A DNA stretch of 64,000 nucleotides, taken from the NCBI GenBank assembly GCA_964384915.1, contig CAYLMA010000011.1:34541-98540 (forward strand), written 5' to 3'. The notes below the pieces were generated by a model, which worked only from the letters and a program-made list of their open reading frames with translations, did not search any database and was not told the DNA's origin. Within the stretch, counting starts at the first letter, position 1. Each line of letters starts with the position of its first letter. Both the position numbers and the translations under genes were made by a program. Of this stretch, positions 6,933-16,922 are shown piece after piece. This DNA comes from Sulfurimicrobium sp964384915 (GTDB taxonomy: Bacteria; Pseudomonadota; Gammaproteobacteria; Burkholderiales; Sulfuricellaceae).

Positions 6933-9013
6933 GCTCTGGCACCCAGCACGGCAGTCACGCGAATATTTTTGGAGTCCGGAATTTCAGCGTGGGAAACCAC
7001 TTTGAGCTGAGGCGCCACGCGACGCAGGAAACGGGAGAGTAGCGGTCGCAATGCGGCGGGCACCAGCAACACCGCAGGCAGGCCCATCTGTTCCTGCTGC
7101 TGCACCGCCAAGGCCGTTTGCTGCACCAAATTTTCCGCCAGTCCGGGTTCCAGCCCCAAACCTTCTCCCATGCCTTGGGCGGCATGCATCATGATCTGTT
7201 CGAGCTCGGGTTCGAGTGTCATCACCTGCAACTCTGCGGCTCCCGGGTAAATTTGCTGCATGATAGCACGGCCCAGCGCAACGCGAACCGCAGCTGTCAG
7301 GCTGGCGACATCCTGGGTGCGTACGGCATGATCGGCCAGGGTGTCCACAATCGTGCGCATATCGCGGATGTGCACGCCTTCATCGAGCAGGTTCTGCAAA
7401 ACTTTCTGCACCACCCCCAGAGGAAGCAGCTTGGGCACCAGGTCCTCCACCAGTTTTGGCGACTCCTTGGCGAGGTGGTCCAGCAACTGCTGCATCTCTT
7501 CGCGCCCCAACAGTTCGGCTGCGTGAGTCTGGATGATATTGGAGAGGTGGGTCGCCGCCACGGTGCTGGAATCCACCACCGTATAACCGAAGGTCTGGGC
7601 CTGATCGCGCAGGTTGGCCTCGATCCACACCGCGGGCAGGCCAAAAGCCGGATCGGTAGTTTGCGTTCCAGGCAATGTGCCGAGCACGCGACCGGGGTTG
7701 ATCGCCAGGTACATGCCGACATAGACCTCGCCCTGCCCGATTTCGACGCCCTTCAGGCTGATGCGATAGGCATTGGGGCGCAATTCAAGGTTGTCGCGGA
7801 TATGCACCGGCGGCACCAGAAAGCCCATATCCTGGGCGAATTTCTTGCGGATGCCGCGAATCCGGCGCAACAATTCCCCATCCTGAGCGCGATCCACCAG
7901 GGGAATCAAGCGATAGCCGACTTCCAGGCCGAGTGCGTCCACCGGCAACACGTCGTTCCAGCTCACCTCCTGCATATCCTGCTGCGGCACGACTTCCGGC
8001 TGCGGCGGCAAAAGCCGTTCCGGCGCATTGGCTTTTTGTTCCAGATAGTAGGCGGCGCCCGCCAGAATGCCGGCCAAGGTAAAAAATGCGATATGGGGCA
8101 TGCCTGGAATCACCCCCATCAAACCTAGAATGGCGGCAGTAACGTACAGCACCGAAGGCCGGTTGAAAAGTTGGCCGACCAACTGTTGACCCACATCCTC
8201 GTCCGTCGCCACACGGCTTACCACCATGCCGGCGGCGGTGGAAATGATCAGGGCCGGAATCTGCGCCACCAGACCGTCGCCAATGGCGAGCAGGGTGTAG
8301 TTATTGGCAGCGGTGGCGAAATCGAGGTCGTGCTGGAAAATGCCGACCAGAAAACCGCCGATGATGTTGACGAACAGGATCAGGATGCCGGCTATGGCAT
8401 CGCCGCGCACGAACTTGCTGGCACCATCCATGGAACCGAAAAAATCCGCTTCCTGTGAAATCTCGGTGCGCCGCTTGCGGGCTTCTTCTTCGCCAATCAA
8501 GCCGGCATTGAGGTCGGCATCAATGGCCATCTGCTTGCCTGGCATCGCGTCCAGGGTGAAGCGCGCACTGACCTCTGCAATCCTTCCCGCGCCCTTGGTA
8601 ATCACTACGAAATTGATGATCACCAGAATAATGAACACGATGATGCCGACTGTGTAATTGCCGCCCACCAGGAAGTGCCCGAAAGCCTCGATCACCTTGC
8701 CTGCGGCATCCGGTCCGGTATGCCCTTCCATCAGCACGACCCGGGTAGAGGCTACGTTGAGCGAAAGACGCAGCAGGGTAGTCACCAGCAGCACGGTAGG
8801 AAACACCGCGAACTCCAGCGGTTTCTGGGTATACAGGCTGACCAGCATCACGATCATCGCGATGGCGATATTGAAAGTAAACAGCAGATCGAGCAGGAAC
8901 GGGGGAAGCGGCAGGACCATCATCGCCAGAATCAGGATGATAAGAATCGGCCCCACCAGGCCTTTCAGGCCACGGCGGCTGAGCAGGGGCGACGCATCCA
9001 CCCTGGCATTCAT
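6929..9013 (-). CDS. flhA: flagellar type III export apparatus protein FlhA
   Basis: FlhA is the large export-gate subunit of the flagellar type III secretion system. The 694-residue product has the normal length: an N-terminal half with about eight transmembrane helices and the conserved FHIPEP-type loop (KGAGRIAEVSARFTLDAMPG, then MDGASKFVRGDAIAGI), and a cytoplasmic C-terminal half ending KNIRVTAVLGARA. The start at 9013 begins MNARVDASPLLSRRGLK. It sits 19 bases after flhB and overlaps flhF. No unusual features. Confidence 0.97.
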   Translation of the reverse strand: MNARVDASPLLSRRGLKGLVGPILIILILAMMVLPLPPFLLDLLFTFNIAIAMIVMLVSLYTQKPLEFAVFPTVLLVTTLLRLSLNVASTRVVLMEGHTGPDAAGKVIEAFGHFLVGGNYTVGIIVFIILVIINFVVITKGAGRIAEVSARFTLDAMPGKQMAIDADLNAGLIGEEEARKRRTEISQEADFFGSMDGASKFVRGDAIAGILILFVNIIGGFLVGIFQHDLDFATAANNYTLLAIGDGLVAQIPALIISTAAGMVVSRVATDEDVGQQLVGQLFNRPSVLYVTAAILGLMGVIPGMPHIAFFTLAGILAGAAYYLEQKANAPERLLPPQPEVVPQQDMQEVSWNDVLPVDALGLEVGYRLIPLVDRAQDGELLRRIRGIRKKFAQDMGFLVPPVHIRDNLELRPNAYRISLKGVEIGQGEVYVGMYLAINPGRVLGTLPGTQTTDPAFGLPAVWIEANLRDQAQTFGYTVVDSSTVAATHLSNIIQTHAAELLGREEMQQLLDHLAKESPKLVEDLVPKLLPLGVVQKVLQNLLDEGVHIRDMRTIVDTLADHAVRTQDVASLTAAVRVALGRAIMQQIYPGAAELQVMTLEPELEQIMMHAAQGMGEGLGLEPGLAENLVQQTALAVQQQEQMGLPAVLLVPAALRPLLSRFLRRVAPQLKVVSHAEIPDSKNIRVTAVLGARA

Positions 9014-9032
9014 TTAGGCACCTCTGATTGAA

Positions 9033-10175
9033 TCAAACTTCTTCCCTTACAGAATCCAGTTCCGGCGGCACCGGCAGCTCGCTCGGCGCTTCGGGTTGCG
9101 TGCCGCCATAAGTTCGATAGCGGCGCAGCTGGTACACATAAGCCAGCACTTCCGCCACCGCAGTATACAGCTTGGCGGGGATTTCCTGCCCCAGTTCTGC
9201 ATGCCGGTAGAGGGCGCGTGCCAGTGGCGGCGACTCCAGTATCGGCACTCTGTTTTCCTCCCCCAGCTCGCGGATGCGCTGCGCCAGCAGAGCTGCGCCC
9301 TTGGCCACAACTTGCGGCGCGCCCATTTTGCCTTCCTGGTAGCGCAAAGCCACTGCGTAGTGGGTCGGGTTGGTGATGATCACGTCCGCCTTGGGCACCT
9401 CCGTCATCATGCGGCGCCGTGCCGATTCACGCTGAAGCTGACGGATACGCGCCTTGACCTGTGGGTCGCCCTCGGTCTCCTTGTTTTCCTGCAGCACCTC
9501 CTCCTTGCTCATCTTGAGTTGGCGGCTGTGATTCCATAGCTGGAAAGGAATATCGATCGCAACAATCAACAGCATGGATCCCGATACTGCCATAAAAGTA
9601 AAACCCACCATGCGGGCCAGATGGGGAAGGCCAACTTCAAGCGGCTCGGCCACCAGCGATATCACTCCGTCCACATCCTCCCATACCACCCACAAAGCAA
9701 CGCCCCCAATCAGCGCAGACTTTGCCACCGCCTTGAGCATTTCCACCATGCCAGACCATGAAATGATGCGGGTAACCCCTTTCAGGGGATTGAGGCGGGA
9801 AAAATCCGGCGCCAAGGCTTGCACCGAAAGCAGCCAGCCGGAAATCACCACGGAAGAGGCCACCGTGACAACCAGCATTAATCCCAGAAAAGGCAATATT
9901 GCCAGCAGGATATCCAGCGAATGCAGATGCAGTTGCAGAAGCATCTGATCGGGATTGAAGATCACATTCCGATCCAGCGTCAAACTGTTTCGCATCAGGG
10001 CACGCAGATGCTCCATCAGACCGTCGCCCATGGCAATCAAGCTGCCACCCGCAGCGAGCAGAATGGCAACCGTGGTCAATTCGCGCGATTGCGCAACCTG
10101 CCCCTTCTCCCGTGCCTGCTCTATTCGCCGTGGCGACGCAGGTTCCGTACGTTCCAGATCGCTGTCTTCAGCCAT
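9033..10175 (-). CDS. flhB: flagellar type III export switch protein FlhB
   Basis: FlhB controls the substrate-specificity switch of flagellar export from rod/hook to filament proteins. The 380-residue product starts MAEDSDLERTEPASPRRIEQAREKG, as expected, has four transmembrane helices between about residues 30 and 215, and carries the autocleavage motif NPTH in ADVIITNPTHYAVAL. It is the first gene of the visible minus-strand operon flhB-flhA-flhF-flhG-fliA-motC-motD. The preceding 326 bases contain no gene. Confidence 0.96.
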   Translation of the reverse strand: MAEDSDLERTEPASPRRIEQAREKGQVAQSRELTTVAILLAAGGSLIAMGDGLMEHLRALMRNSLTLDRNVIFNPDQMLLQLHLHSLDILLAILPFLGLMLVVTVASSVVISGWLLSVQALAPDFSRLNPLKGVTRIISWSGMVEMLKAVAKSALIGGVALWVVWEDVDGVISLVAEPLEVGLPHLARMVGFTFMAVSGSMLLIVAIDIPFQLWNHSRQLKMSKEEVLQENKETEGDPQVKARIRQLQRESARRRMMTEVPKADVIITNPTHYAVALRYQEGKMGAPQVVAKGAALLAQRIRELGEENRVPILESPPLARALYRHAELGQEIPAKLYTAVAEVLAYVYQLRRYRTYGGTQPEAPSELPVPPELDSVREEV

Positions 10176-10501
10176 TTCAACCCTCTTCGAGAAGGCATTT
10201 TAACATGGCGCGAAGCCTGCAAATAGCCGTGCCGGCACCGGGCCTTACGTGTTGAAATTTGCCGCCCAGCGTCCCCGGCATTTGCCGGCGCTCTTCAGGG
10301 CGGCATGTCCGGCCAGGCCATATTTACTTCCGCGCCGCCCATAGCAGGATTGCCCCCCCGTGCCAACCCGGGCACAGGCGATTCCTGCGGCATAAACAGG
10401 GAAAAAAAGGAGGGATTGCTGCAGAAATGGCCATCCAAGATGGCAGCAGGGCTTATTAAAAAGTATCTGGCAATTCCGGCGCCCAGCATTGCCTTGCATA
10501 T
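10176..10501. other. gene-free region upstream of flhB
   Basis: The 326 bases between flhB and the HD-GYP gene hold no credible coding frame. They should contain the flhB operon promoter, but no clear sigma-70 or sigma-28 match was found. A sigma-54-like sequence near 10218-10236 has GG and GC elements one base too far apart, so it is not annotated as a promoter. Confidence 0.5.
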
Positions 10502-11632
10502 TCAGGCGAGGGGGGTTTCCCTGAAGTCTTCCTGAATGCGGCCAATTTCTTCGGGCTGCTCAATCAGGGCGTTGACGCAATCCCGATCGAAGGTCGTTCC
10601 CGCCATTTTCAGCAGATAATCAAACGCATCCTGATTGCTCCAGGCCTCCTTGTAGGGGCGGCGGCTGGTGAGGGCGTCAAACACGTCAGCCACCGCGACA
10701 ATGCGGGCTTCAATCGGGATTTCATGCTCTTTCAGCCCATCGGGGTAACCACTGCCATTGACAGCCTCGTGGTGAGATTGCGCGATATTGCGCAGGATAT
10801 CCACATGCGCCATATTCACCAGGCCGAAGTTGCTCAGGATTTCGTCGATAATTTCGCGCCCCTTGGTGGTGTGCTTCTTCATCGCCTCGTACTGTTCCGG
10901 GTCCAGCTTTCCAGGCTTGAGCAGAATACTGTCAGCCACGCTGATCTTGCCGATATCGTGCAGCGGAGAAAACAGGAAAATATGCTCGATCAACTCGTCG
11001 TCGAGCTGATATTTATCCGCCACATGGTTCGCGATCAGGCGCGAATAATTGGCCATCCGGTCAAGGTGGGCCCCCGTCTCGAAATCCCGGTGATGTACGA
11101 TATCGTTTGCCGTTTTGACCGAGGCCAGCAGGGTTTGAATGTTGGCGATTTCGCTGACCACGGTAAGCGACAGCAAGTGGCCTAAGAGGTCCAGATAGTG
11201 GAGCGCCGGTTCGGTAAAAACGTCCTTGCGGTAGGAGTTGAAGAACAGGAAGCCGAAGAAATTGCCGTTCGAGTACATCGGCATGGTGTAGCTGGAGCCG
11301 AAGCCGCTGGCCTGGATACGCCGGGTATGGAGGTTTGATCCGGCATTGAAAATATCCAGGTCATTGACCACCCTGGGCCGCCCTTTTTTGAGAATTTCAA
11401 GCAGGGACGGAGCATCGCTGAGACTGCTTTCATAGCGCACCAGCGTCGGCTCGTTGTTGGTGTTGCTGAAAATGAAGGTTTTCAGCGTATCCGACTTCTC
11501 CTCATGCAAGGCGACTGCGATCCGGTCGATGAAGTCGAATTTATTGCGCAGGAAAGCGTGCAGAAAGCTCAATTTTTCGGAAATGGGAATATTCCGGTTG
11601 AGCGCATCGAGAGCATCTTGGTGATCGAACAT
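10502..11632 (-). CDS. GAF/HD-GYP protein, probable cyclic-di-GMP phosphodiesterase
   Basis: The 376-residue product has an N-terminal GAF-like sensor region (about residues 20-160) and a C-terminal HD-GYP domain. The metal-binding HD motif is FSPLHDIGKIS, and the signature loop is HHEAVNGSGYPDGL, so the GYP triad is intact. Such proteins hydrolyse cyclic di-GMP to pGpG or GMP. DVFDALTSRRPYKEAW is also conserved. There is no membrane segment, so it should be cytoplasmic. It lies between flagellar and ISC genes and is likely its own unit. The nature of the GAF ligand cannot be read from the sequence. Confidence 0.88.
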   Translation of the reverse strand: MFDHQDALDALNRNIPISEKLSFLHAFLRNKFDFIDRIAVALHEEKSDTLKTFIFSNTNNEPTLVRYESSLSDAPSLLEILKKGRPRVVNDLDIFNAGSNLHTRRIQASGFGSSYTMPMYSNGNFFGFLFFNSYRKDVFTEPALHYLDLLGHLLSLTVVSEIANIQTLLASVKTANDIVHHRDFETGAHLDRMANYSRLIANHVADKYQLDDELIEHIFLFSPLHDIGKISVADSILLKPGKLDPEQYEAMKKHTTKGREIIDEILSNFGLVNMAHVDILRNIAQSHHEAVNGSGYPDGLKEHEIPIEARIVAVADVFDALTSRRPYKEAWSNQDAFDYLLKMAGTTFDRDCVNALIEQPEEIGRIQEDFRETPLA

Positions 11633-11676
11633 GGTGCCTCAGCGATTTGGCCTTGATGCGCGCAATCATAGTTACT

Positions 11677-11871
11677 TCAACTGGCTTCGTCCATCCATGC
11701 CATCTGAATGGCTTCGAGAATTTTCTCGTTGGAGCGGTTTGGATCGTCGCTGAAGCCATCGAGTTGCGTCACCCACTGGTGCAGGTCGGTAAAGCGCACG
11801 TACTGGGGGTCTGTGTCGGGCCGGCTGTCGTACAGTGCCTCGGCAATCTGGTGCACGTCGGTCCATTTCAT
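11677..11871 (-). CDS. iscX: ISC assembly accessory protein IscX
   Basis: IscX is a small acidic protein that binds IscS and acts as an iron-dependent modulator of Fe-S assembly. The 64-residue product (MKWTDVHQIAEALYDSRPDT ... AIQMAWMDEAS) has the family's WTDV start and DP motif, and is of normal length. It is the last gene of the ISC operon, one base after the fdx stop. Nothing unusual is seen. Confidence 0.92.
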   Translation of the reverse strand: MKWTDVHQIAEALYDSRPDTDPQYVRFTDLHQWVTQLDGFSDDPNRSNEKILEAIQMAWMDEAS

Positions 11872-11872
11872 T

Positions 11873-12214
11873 TTAATGGTGCCCTTCCTTGACCATGTTG
11901 ATGGTGTACTTGGGTATCTCGATCACCAGGTCCTGGGCATCCACGATGGCCTGGCAGGAGAGGCGTGAATTGGGCTCCAGGCCCCAGGCCTTGTCGAGCA
12001 TATCCTCTTCCAGTTCCTCGGCTTCGTTGAGGGATTCCAGCCCCTCGCGCACGATCACGTGGCAGGTGGTGCAGGCGCAGGATTTCTCGCAGGCGTGCTC
12101 GATTTCGATGCCGTTTTCGAGCAGCGTGTCGCAGATGGACACGCCAGGTTTGGCTTCGAGCACCGCGCCCTCGGGGCACAATTCGACGTGGGGCAATACG
12201 ATCAGTTGGGGCAT
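11873..12214 (-). CDS. fdx: ISC-system [2Fe-2S] ferredoxin
   Basis: This ferredoxin supplies electrons during Fe-S cluster assembly on IscU. In the 113-residue product the ligand cysteines are C42, C48, C51 and C87 (HACEKSCACTTCHV and LSCQA), the same positions as in E. coli Fdx. An extra C46 sits within the loop, as in the adrenodoxin-type family. It lies downstream of hscA, separated by a heptamer-repeat tract, and is followed directly by iscX. Confidence 0.95.
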   Translation of the reverse strand: MPQLIVLPHVELCPEGAVLEAKPGVSICDTLLENGIEIEHACEKSCACTTCHVIVREGLESLNEAEELEEDMLDKAWGLEPNSRLSCQAIVDAQDLVIEIPKYTINMVKEGHH

Positions 12215-12230
12215 TTTAGGTCTCAGTTGG

Positions 12231-12294
12231 TAGCTGTCAGCACTCAGCTTTCAGCACAAAAAGCTGACCGCTGAGCGCTGAAAGCTGAAAGCTA
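12231..12294. repeat. heptamer-like repeat tract between hscA and fdx
   Basis: The 84-base gap contains alternating units such as TAGCTGTCAGC, CAGCTTTCAGC, GCTGACCGCTGAGCGCTGA and AAGCTGAAAGC. It can fold on itself and shares its words with the tracts at 3154-3218 and 14820-14890. Confidence 0.6.
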
Positions 12295-12298
12295 TATA

Positions 12299-14161
<1,863 letters not shown>

Positions 14162-14177
14162 GAAAATCCTTTATAAA

Positions 14178-14275
14178 CCACGGAGGGCACGGGGACCACG
14201 GAGAAACTGTAGGTCGGGCTTTAGCCCGACTATCGGCCTGAAGGCCGACCTACAAAGCCGTGATCTCCGTGGTTA
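14178..14275. repeat. nested palindromic repeats between hscB and hscA
   Basis: Outer arms are ACCACGGAG-type units (14178-14203) and their inverse TCTCCGTGGTT (14264-14274). Inside lies a REP-like hairpin at 14209-14254, with arms GTAGGTCGGGCT and GGCCGACCTAC and an inner GTCGGGCT/AGCCCGAC stem. Both units recur elsewhere in the window, at 53951-54071 and 60649-60676. Confidence 0.7.
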
Positions 14276-14278
14276 ATT

Positions 14279-14812
14279 TTAAGCTTCCATCAACTCCAGG
14301 GCGGCATCGATTTCCTCGCCCAGCTTTTCCATGAATTTCAGCTTGCGCACCAGGCCGGATGCGCCCTGGTAGTCGGCCTGCTCGTCCAGCAGGCGCCCCA
14401 GTTCCTGGTGCTGCCCGCGCATCTCTGCGCGCAAGCGGTTGTGCAAATTTTCCATATCGGCGACATCCTGCGCCTCTTTCGCTTCCATGATGGCCTCGCG
14501 CCACTCCATCTGCGCCATGAGGAATTCCGCCGGCATGGCGGTGTTGCTTTCCTCCTGCGTATCCACGCCCTGCAGGTGCAGCAGGTAGCGGGCGCGGGAG
14601 AGCGGTTTTTTCAGGGTCTGGTAGGCTTCGTTGGCGTGTGTCGCCCATTGCATCGACAGGCGCTTTTCCTGATTGCCCTGGTCGGCGAATTTATCAGGAT
14701 GCACCAGCGTCTGGATTTCACGGTAAGCCTGGTCGAGGCGCTCCATGTCAATGCGGAAAGCCGGCGCCAGGCCGAACAGCTCGAAATGGTTTTTGCTGAA
14801 ATCGAAGTGCAT
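14279..14812 (-). CDS. hscB: J-domain co-chaperone HscB
   Basis: HscB brings IscU to HscA and stimulates its ATPase. The 177-residue product has an N-terminal J domain starting MHFDFSKNHFELFGLAPAF, with the HPD motif in TLVHPDKFADQG, and a C-terminal helical domain that binds IscU. Length and gene position are as expected. It follows iscA after a heptamer-repeat tract. Confidence 0.95.
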   Translation of the reverse strand: MHFDFSKNHFELFGLAPAFRIDMERLDQAYREIQTLVHPDKFADQGNQEKRLSMQWATHANEAYQTLKKPLSRARYLLHLQGVDTQEESNTAMPAEFLMAQMEWREAIMEAKEAQDVADMENLHNRLRAEMRGQHQELGRLLDEQADYQGASGLVRKLKFMEKLGEEIDAALELMEA

Positions 14813-14819
14813 GGTAATT

Positions 14820-14890
14820 AGCTATCGGCTTTCAGCGATCAGCTTGAACCAGCCGATCTGCCATTGCTGATAGCTGATAGCTGATAGCTA
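14820..14890. repeat. heptamer-like repeat tract between iscA and hscB
   Basis: This gap includes a tandem GCTGATAGCTGATAGCTGATA run preceded by CAGCGATCAGC and GGCTTTCAGC units. It is the third tract of the same type in the window. The tandem part is a perfect 7-base period. Confidence 0.65.
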
Positions 14891-15211
14891 TACATTAAAG
14901 CTCTCGCCGCAACCACAAGCGTTCTTGACGTTGGGGTTGTTGAACTTGAAGCCCTCGTTCAGCCCTTCGCGGGTGTAGTCCAGCTCGGTGCCATCAAGAT
15001 AGGGCAGGCTCTTGGCGTCGATCAGTACTTTCACGCCGTGGCTTTCGAACTGCAGGTCATCCGCGCCGATTTCGTCGGCAAATTCAATCGTATAGGCCAT
15101 GCCGGAGCAGCCAGAAGTACGGACGCCCAAGCGCAGGCCCAGACCCTTGCCGCGTTTGGTGATGAAGTTGCTGACGTGCTTGGCCGCCTGTTCGGTCATC
15201 GTAATCGCCAT
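14888..15211 (-). CDS. iscA: A-type Fe-S carrier IscA
   Basis: IscA is an A-type carrier that delivers iron or Fe-S clusters to target proteins. The 107-residue product has the three invariant cysteines in SGCSGM and ACGCGESF near the C terminus. The ATG at 15211 lies two bases after the iscU stop. A longer frame upstream is read-through of iscU. Normal length and order within the ISC operon. Confidence 0.96.
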   Translation of the reverse strand: MAITMTEQAAKHVSNFITKRGKGLGLRLGVRTSGCSGMAYTIEFADEIGADDLQFESHGVKVLIDAKSLPYLDGTELDYTREGLNEGFKFNNPNVKNACGCGESFNV

Positions 15212-15213
15212 GA

Positions 15214-15630
15214 TCAGCACGCTCCCTTGCAGGCATCGGCCACCACGTTCGCGCCATGCTTGGCCTTGTAGTCGGCCACGGCGGCCTTGATCGCGTCTTC
15301 CGCCAGGATCGAACAGTGAATCTTCACCGGCGGCAAGGCCAGCTCCTCTGCGATCTGGGTGTTCTTGATATCCAGCGCCTGATCCAGCGTCTTGCCCTTG
15401 ACCCATTCGGTCACCAGGGAGCTCGAAGCGATGGCCGATCCACAACCGTAGGTCTTGAACTTGGCATCCTCGATCACGCCGTCCTTGTTGACCCGGATCT
15501 GCAGCTTCATCACGTCGCCGCACGCCGGCGCACCCACCATGCCGGTCGCCACGCCATCTTCATCCTTGCCGAAGGAACCGACGTTGCGCGGATTTTCGTA
15601 GTGATCCAGAACTTTTTCGCTGTATGCCAT
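15214..15630 (-). CDS. iscU: Fe-S cluster scaffold IscU
   Basis: IscU is the scaffold on which the cluster is built from IscS sulfur. The 138-residue product has the three cluster cysteines (PACGD, YGCGSA, HCSIL), the scaffold Asp after the first cysteine, and the LPPVK motif recognised by HscA. It is about ten residues longer than E. coli IscU and has two additional C-terminal cysteines in the tail ADACKGAC. That tail is seen in the sequence; whether it matters is unknown. Confidence 0.97.
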   Translation of the reverse strand: MAYSEKVLDHYENPRNVGSFGKDEDGVATGMVGAPACGDVMKLQIRVNKDGVIEDAKFKTYGCGSAIASSSLVTEWVKGKTLDQALDIKNTQIAEELALPPVKIHCSILAEDAIKAAVADYKAKHGANVVADACKGAC

Positions 15631-15697
15631 GATAAATCTCCGATTAAAGATGAGAGGGTAGCAAAATAGCTTGACCCCCTCACGACCTACTAGTTAA

Positions 15698-16906
15698 TCA
15701 ATGTGCCGCCCACTGCACGGTATTCAAGTCAATGCCGTCCTTGAACATTTCCCACAGCGGCGACAACTCGCGCAGCTTGCCGATCTTGTTCTTGAGCAGT
15801 TGGATCGCGTAGTCGATTTCTTCCTCGGTGGTGAAACGGCCGATGGAGAAGCGGATCGAGCTGTGCGCCAGTTCGTCGCTGTGCCCCAGGGACTTCAGCA
15901 CGTAGGAAGGCTCCAGGCTGGCGGAAGTGCAGGCGGAACCGCTAGACACCGCGAGATCCTTGATCGCCATGATGAGCGATTCGCCCTCGACGAAGCTGAA
16001 GCTGATGTTGAGATTGTGCGGCACGCGGCTGTCCATGTCACCGTTGATGTACACTTCCTCGATTTCCCTGAGGCCGTTGTAGAGGCGGTCACGCAGCATG
16101 CGGGCACGCTCGTTTTCCGCCGCCATTTCTTCCTTGGCGATGCGGAAGGCTTCGCCCATGCCGACAATCTGGTGCGTCGCCAGCGTGCCGGAGCGCATGC
16201 CGCGCTCGTGGCCGCCGCCGTGCATCTGGGCTTCGAGGCGGATGCGCGGCTTGCGGCGCACGAACAGGGCGCCGACGCCTTTCGGGCCATAGGTCTTGTG
16301 CGCGGAAAAGGACATCAGGTCCACTTTGAGTTTTTGCAGGTCGACCACCACCTTGCCGGTGGCCTGGGCCGCATCGACGTGGAAGATCACGCCCTTGCTG
16401 CGGCAGATTTCACCTAATGCCGGAATGTCCTGGATCACGCCGATTTCGTTGTTGACGTACATCACCGAGGCCAGAATGGTATCAGGGCGGATCGCCGCCG
16501 TGAATTTGTCCAGATTCACCAGGCCATTAGACTCAGGAATGAGGTAAGTCACCTCGAAACCCTGGCGCTCCAGCTCGCGGCAGGTGTCCAGCACCGCCTT
16601 GTGCTCGGTGGCCACGGTAATCAGATGCTTACCCTTGCCGGAATAGAAGTGCGCCGCGCCCTTGATGGCGAGGTTGTTGGATTCTGTCGCGCCGGAGGTC
16701 CAGACGATTTCCTTGGGGTCGGCGTTGACCAGCTCGGCCACCTGCTTGCGTGCATTTTCCACCGCTTCGTCGGCTTCCCAGCCGAAGGCATGGGAACGGC
16801 TCGCCGGATTGCCGAATTTCTCGGTCAGGTAAGGGATCATTTTTTCCGCCACGCGGGGATCCACCGGGGTCGTGGCGGAATAATCCAGATAAATCGGCAA
16901 CTTCAT
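15698..16906 (-). CDS. iscS: cysteine desulfurase IscS
   Basis: IscS is a PLP enzyme that removes sulfur from cysteine for IscU, tRNA thiolation and other acceptors. The 402-residue product has the PLP lysine in FSAHKTYGPKG and the catalytic loop cysteine in SSGSACTSASLEPSYVL. The start is the ATG at 16906, giving MKLPIYLDYSATTPVDPRV, with a TTGGAG ribosome binding site seven bases upstream. A longer frame reaching 16969 has no support. It lies between a second desulfurase gene and iscU. Confidence 0.97.
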   Translation of the reverse strand: MKLPIYLDYSATTPVDPRVAEKMIPYLTEKFGNPASRSHAFGWEADEAVENARKQVAELVNADPKEIVWTSGATESNNLAIKGAAHFYSGKGKHLITVATEHKAVLDTCRELERQGFEVTYLIPESNGLVNLDKFTAAIRPDTILASVMYVNNEIGVIQDIPALGEICRSKGVIFHVDAAQATGKVVVDLQKLKVDLMSFSAHKTYGPKGVGALFVRRKPRIRLEAQMHGGGHERGMRSGTLATHQIVGMGEAFRIAKEEMAAENERARMLRDRLYNGLREIEEVYINGDMDSRVPHNLNISFSFVEGESLIMAIKDLAVSSGSACTSASLEPSYVLKSLGHSDELAHSSIRFSIGRFTTEEEIDYAIQLLKNKIGKLRELSPLWEMFKDGIDLNTVQWAAH

Positions 16907-16922
16907 TACATTCTCCAAAAAA

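Noticed and set aside
10218..10236. Sigma-54-like promoter (GGCACG ... TTGC) upstream of flhB
   Set aside because: The spacing between the GG and GC doublets is one base longer than sigma-54 tolerates.
14820..14890. Heptamer tract considered as a CRISPR-like array
   Set aside because: The period is only seven bases, with no spacers and no cas genes.
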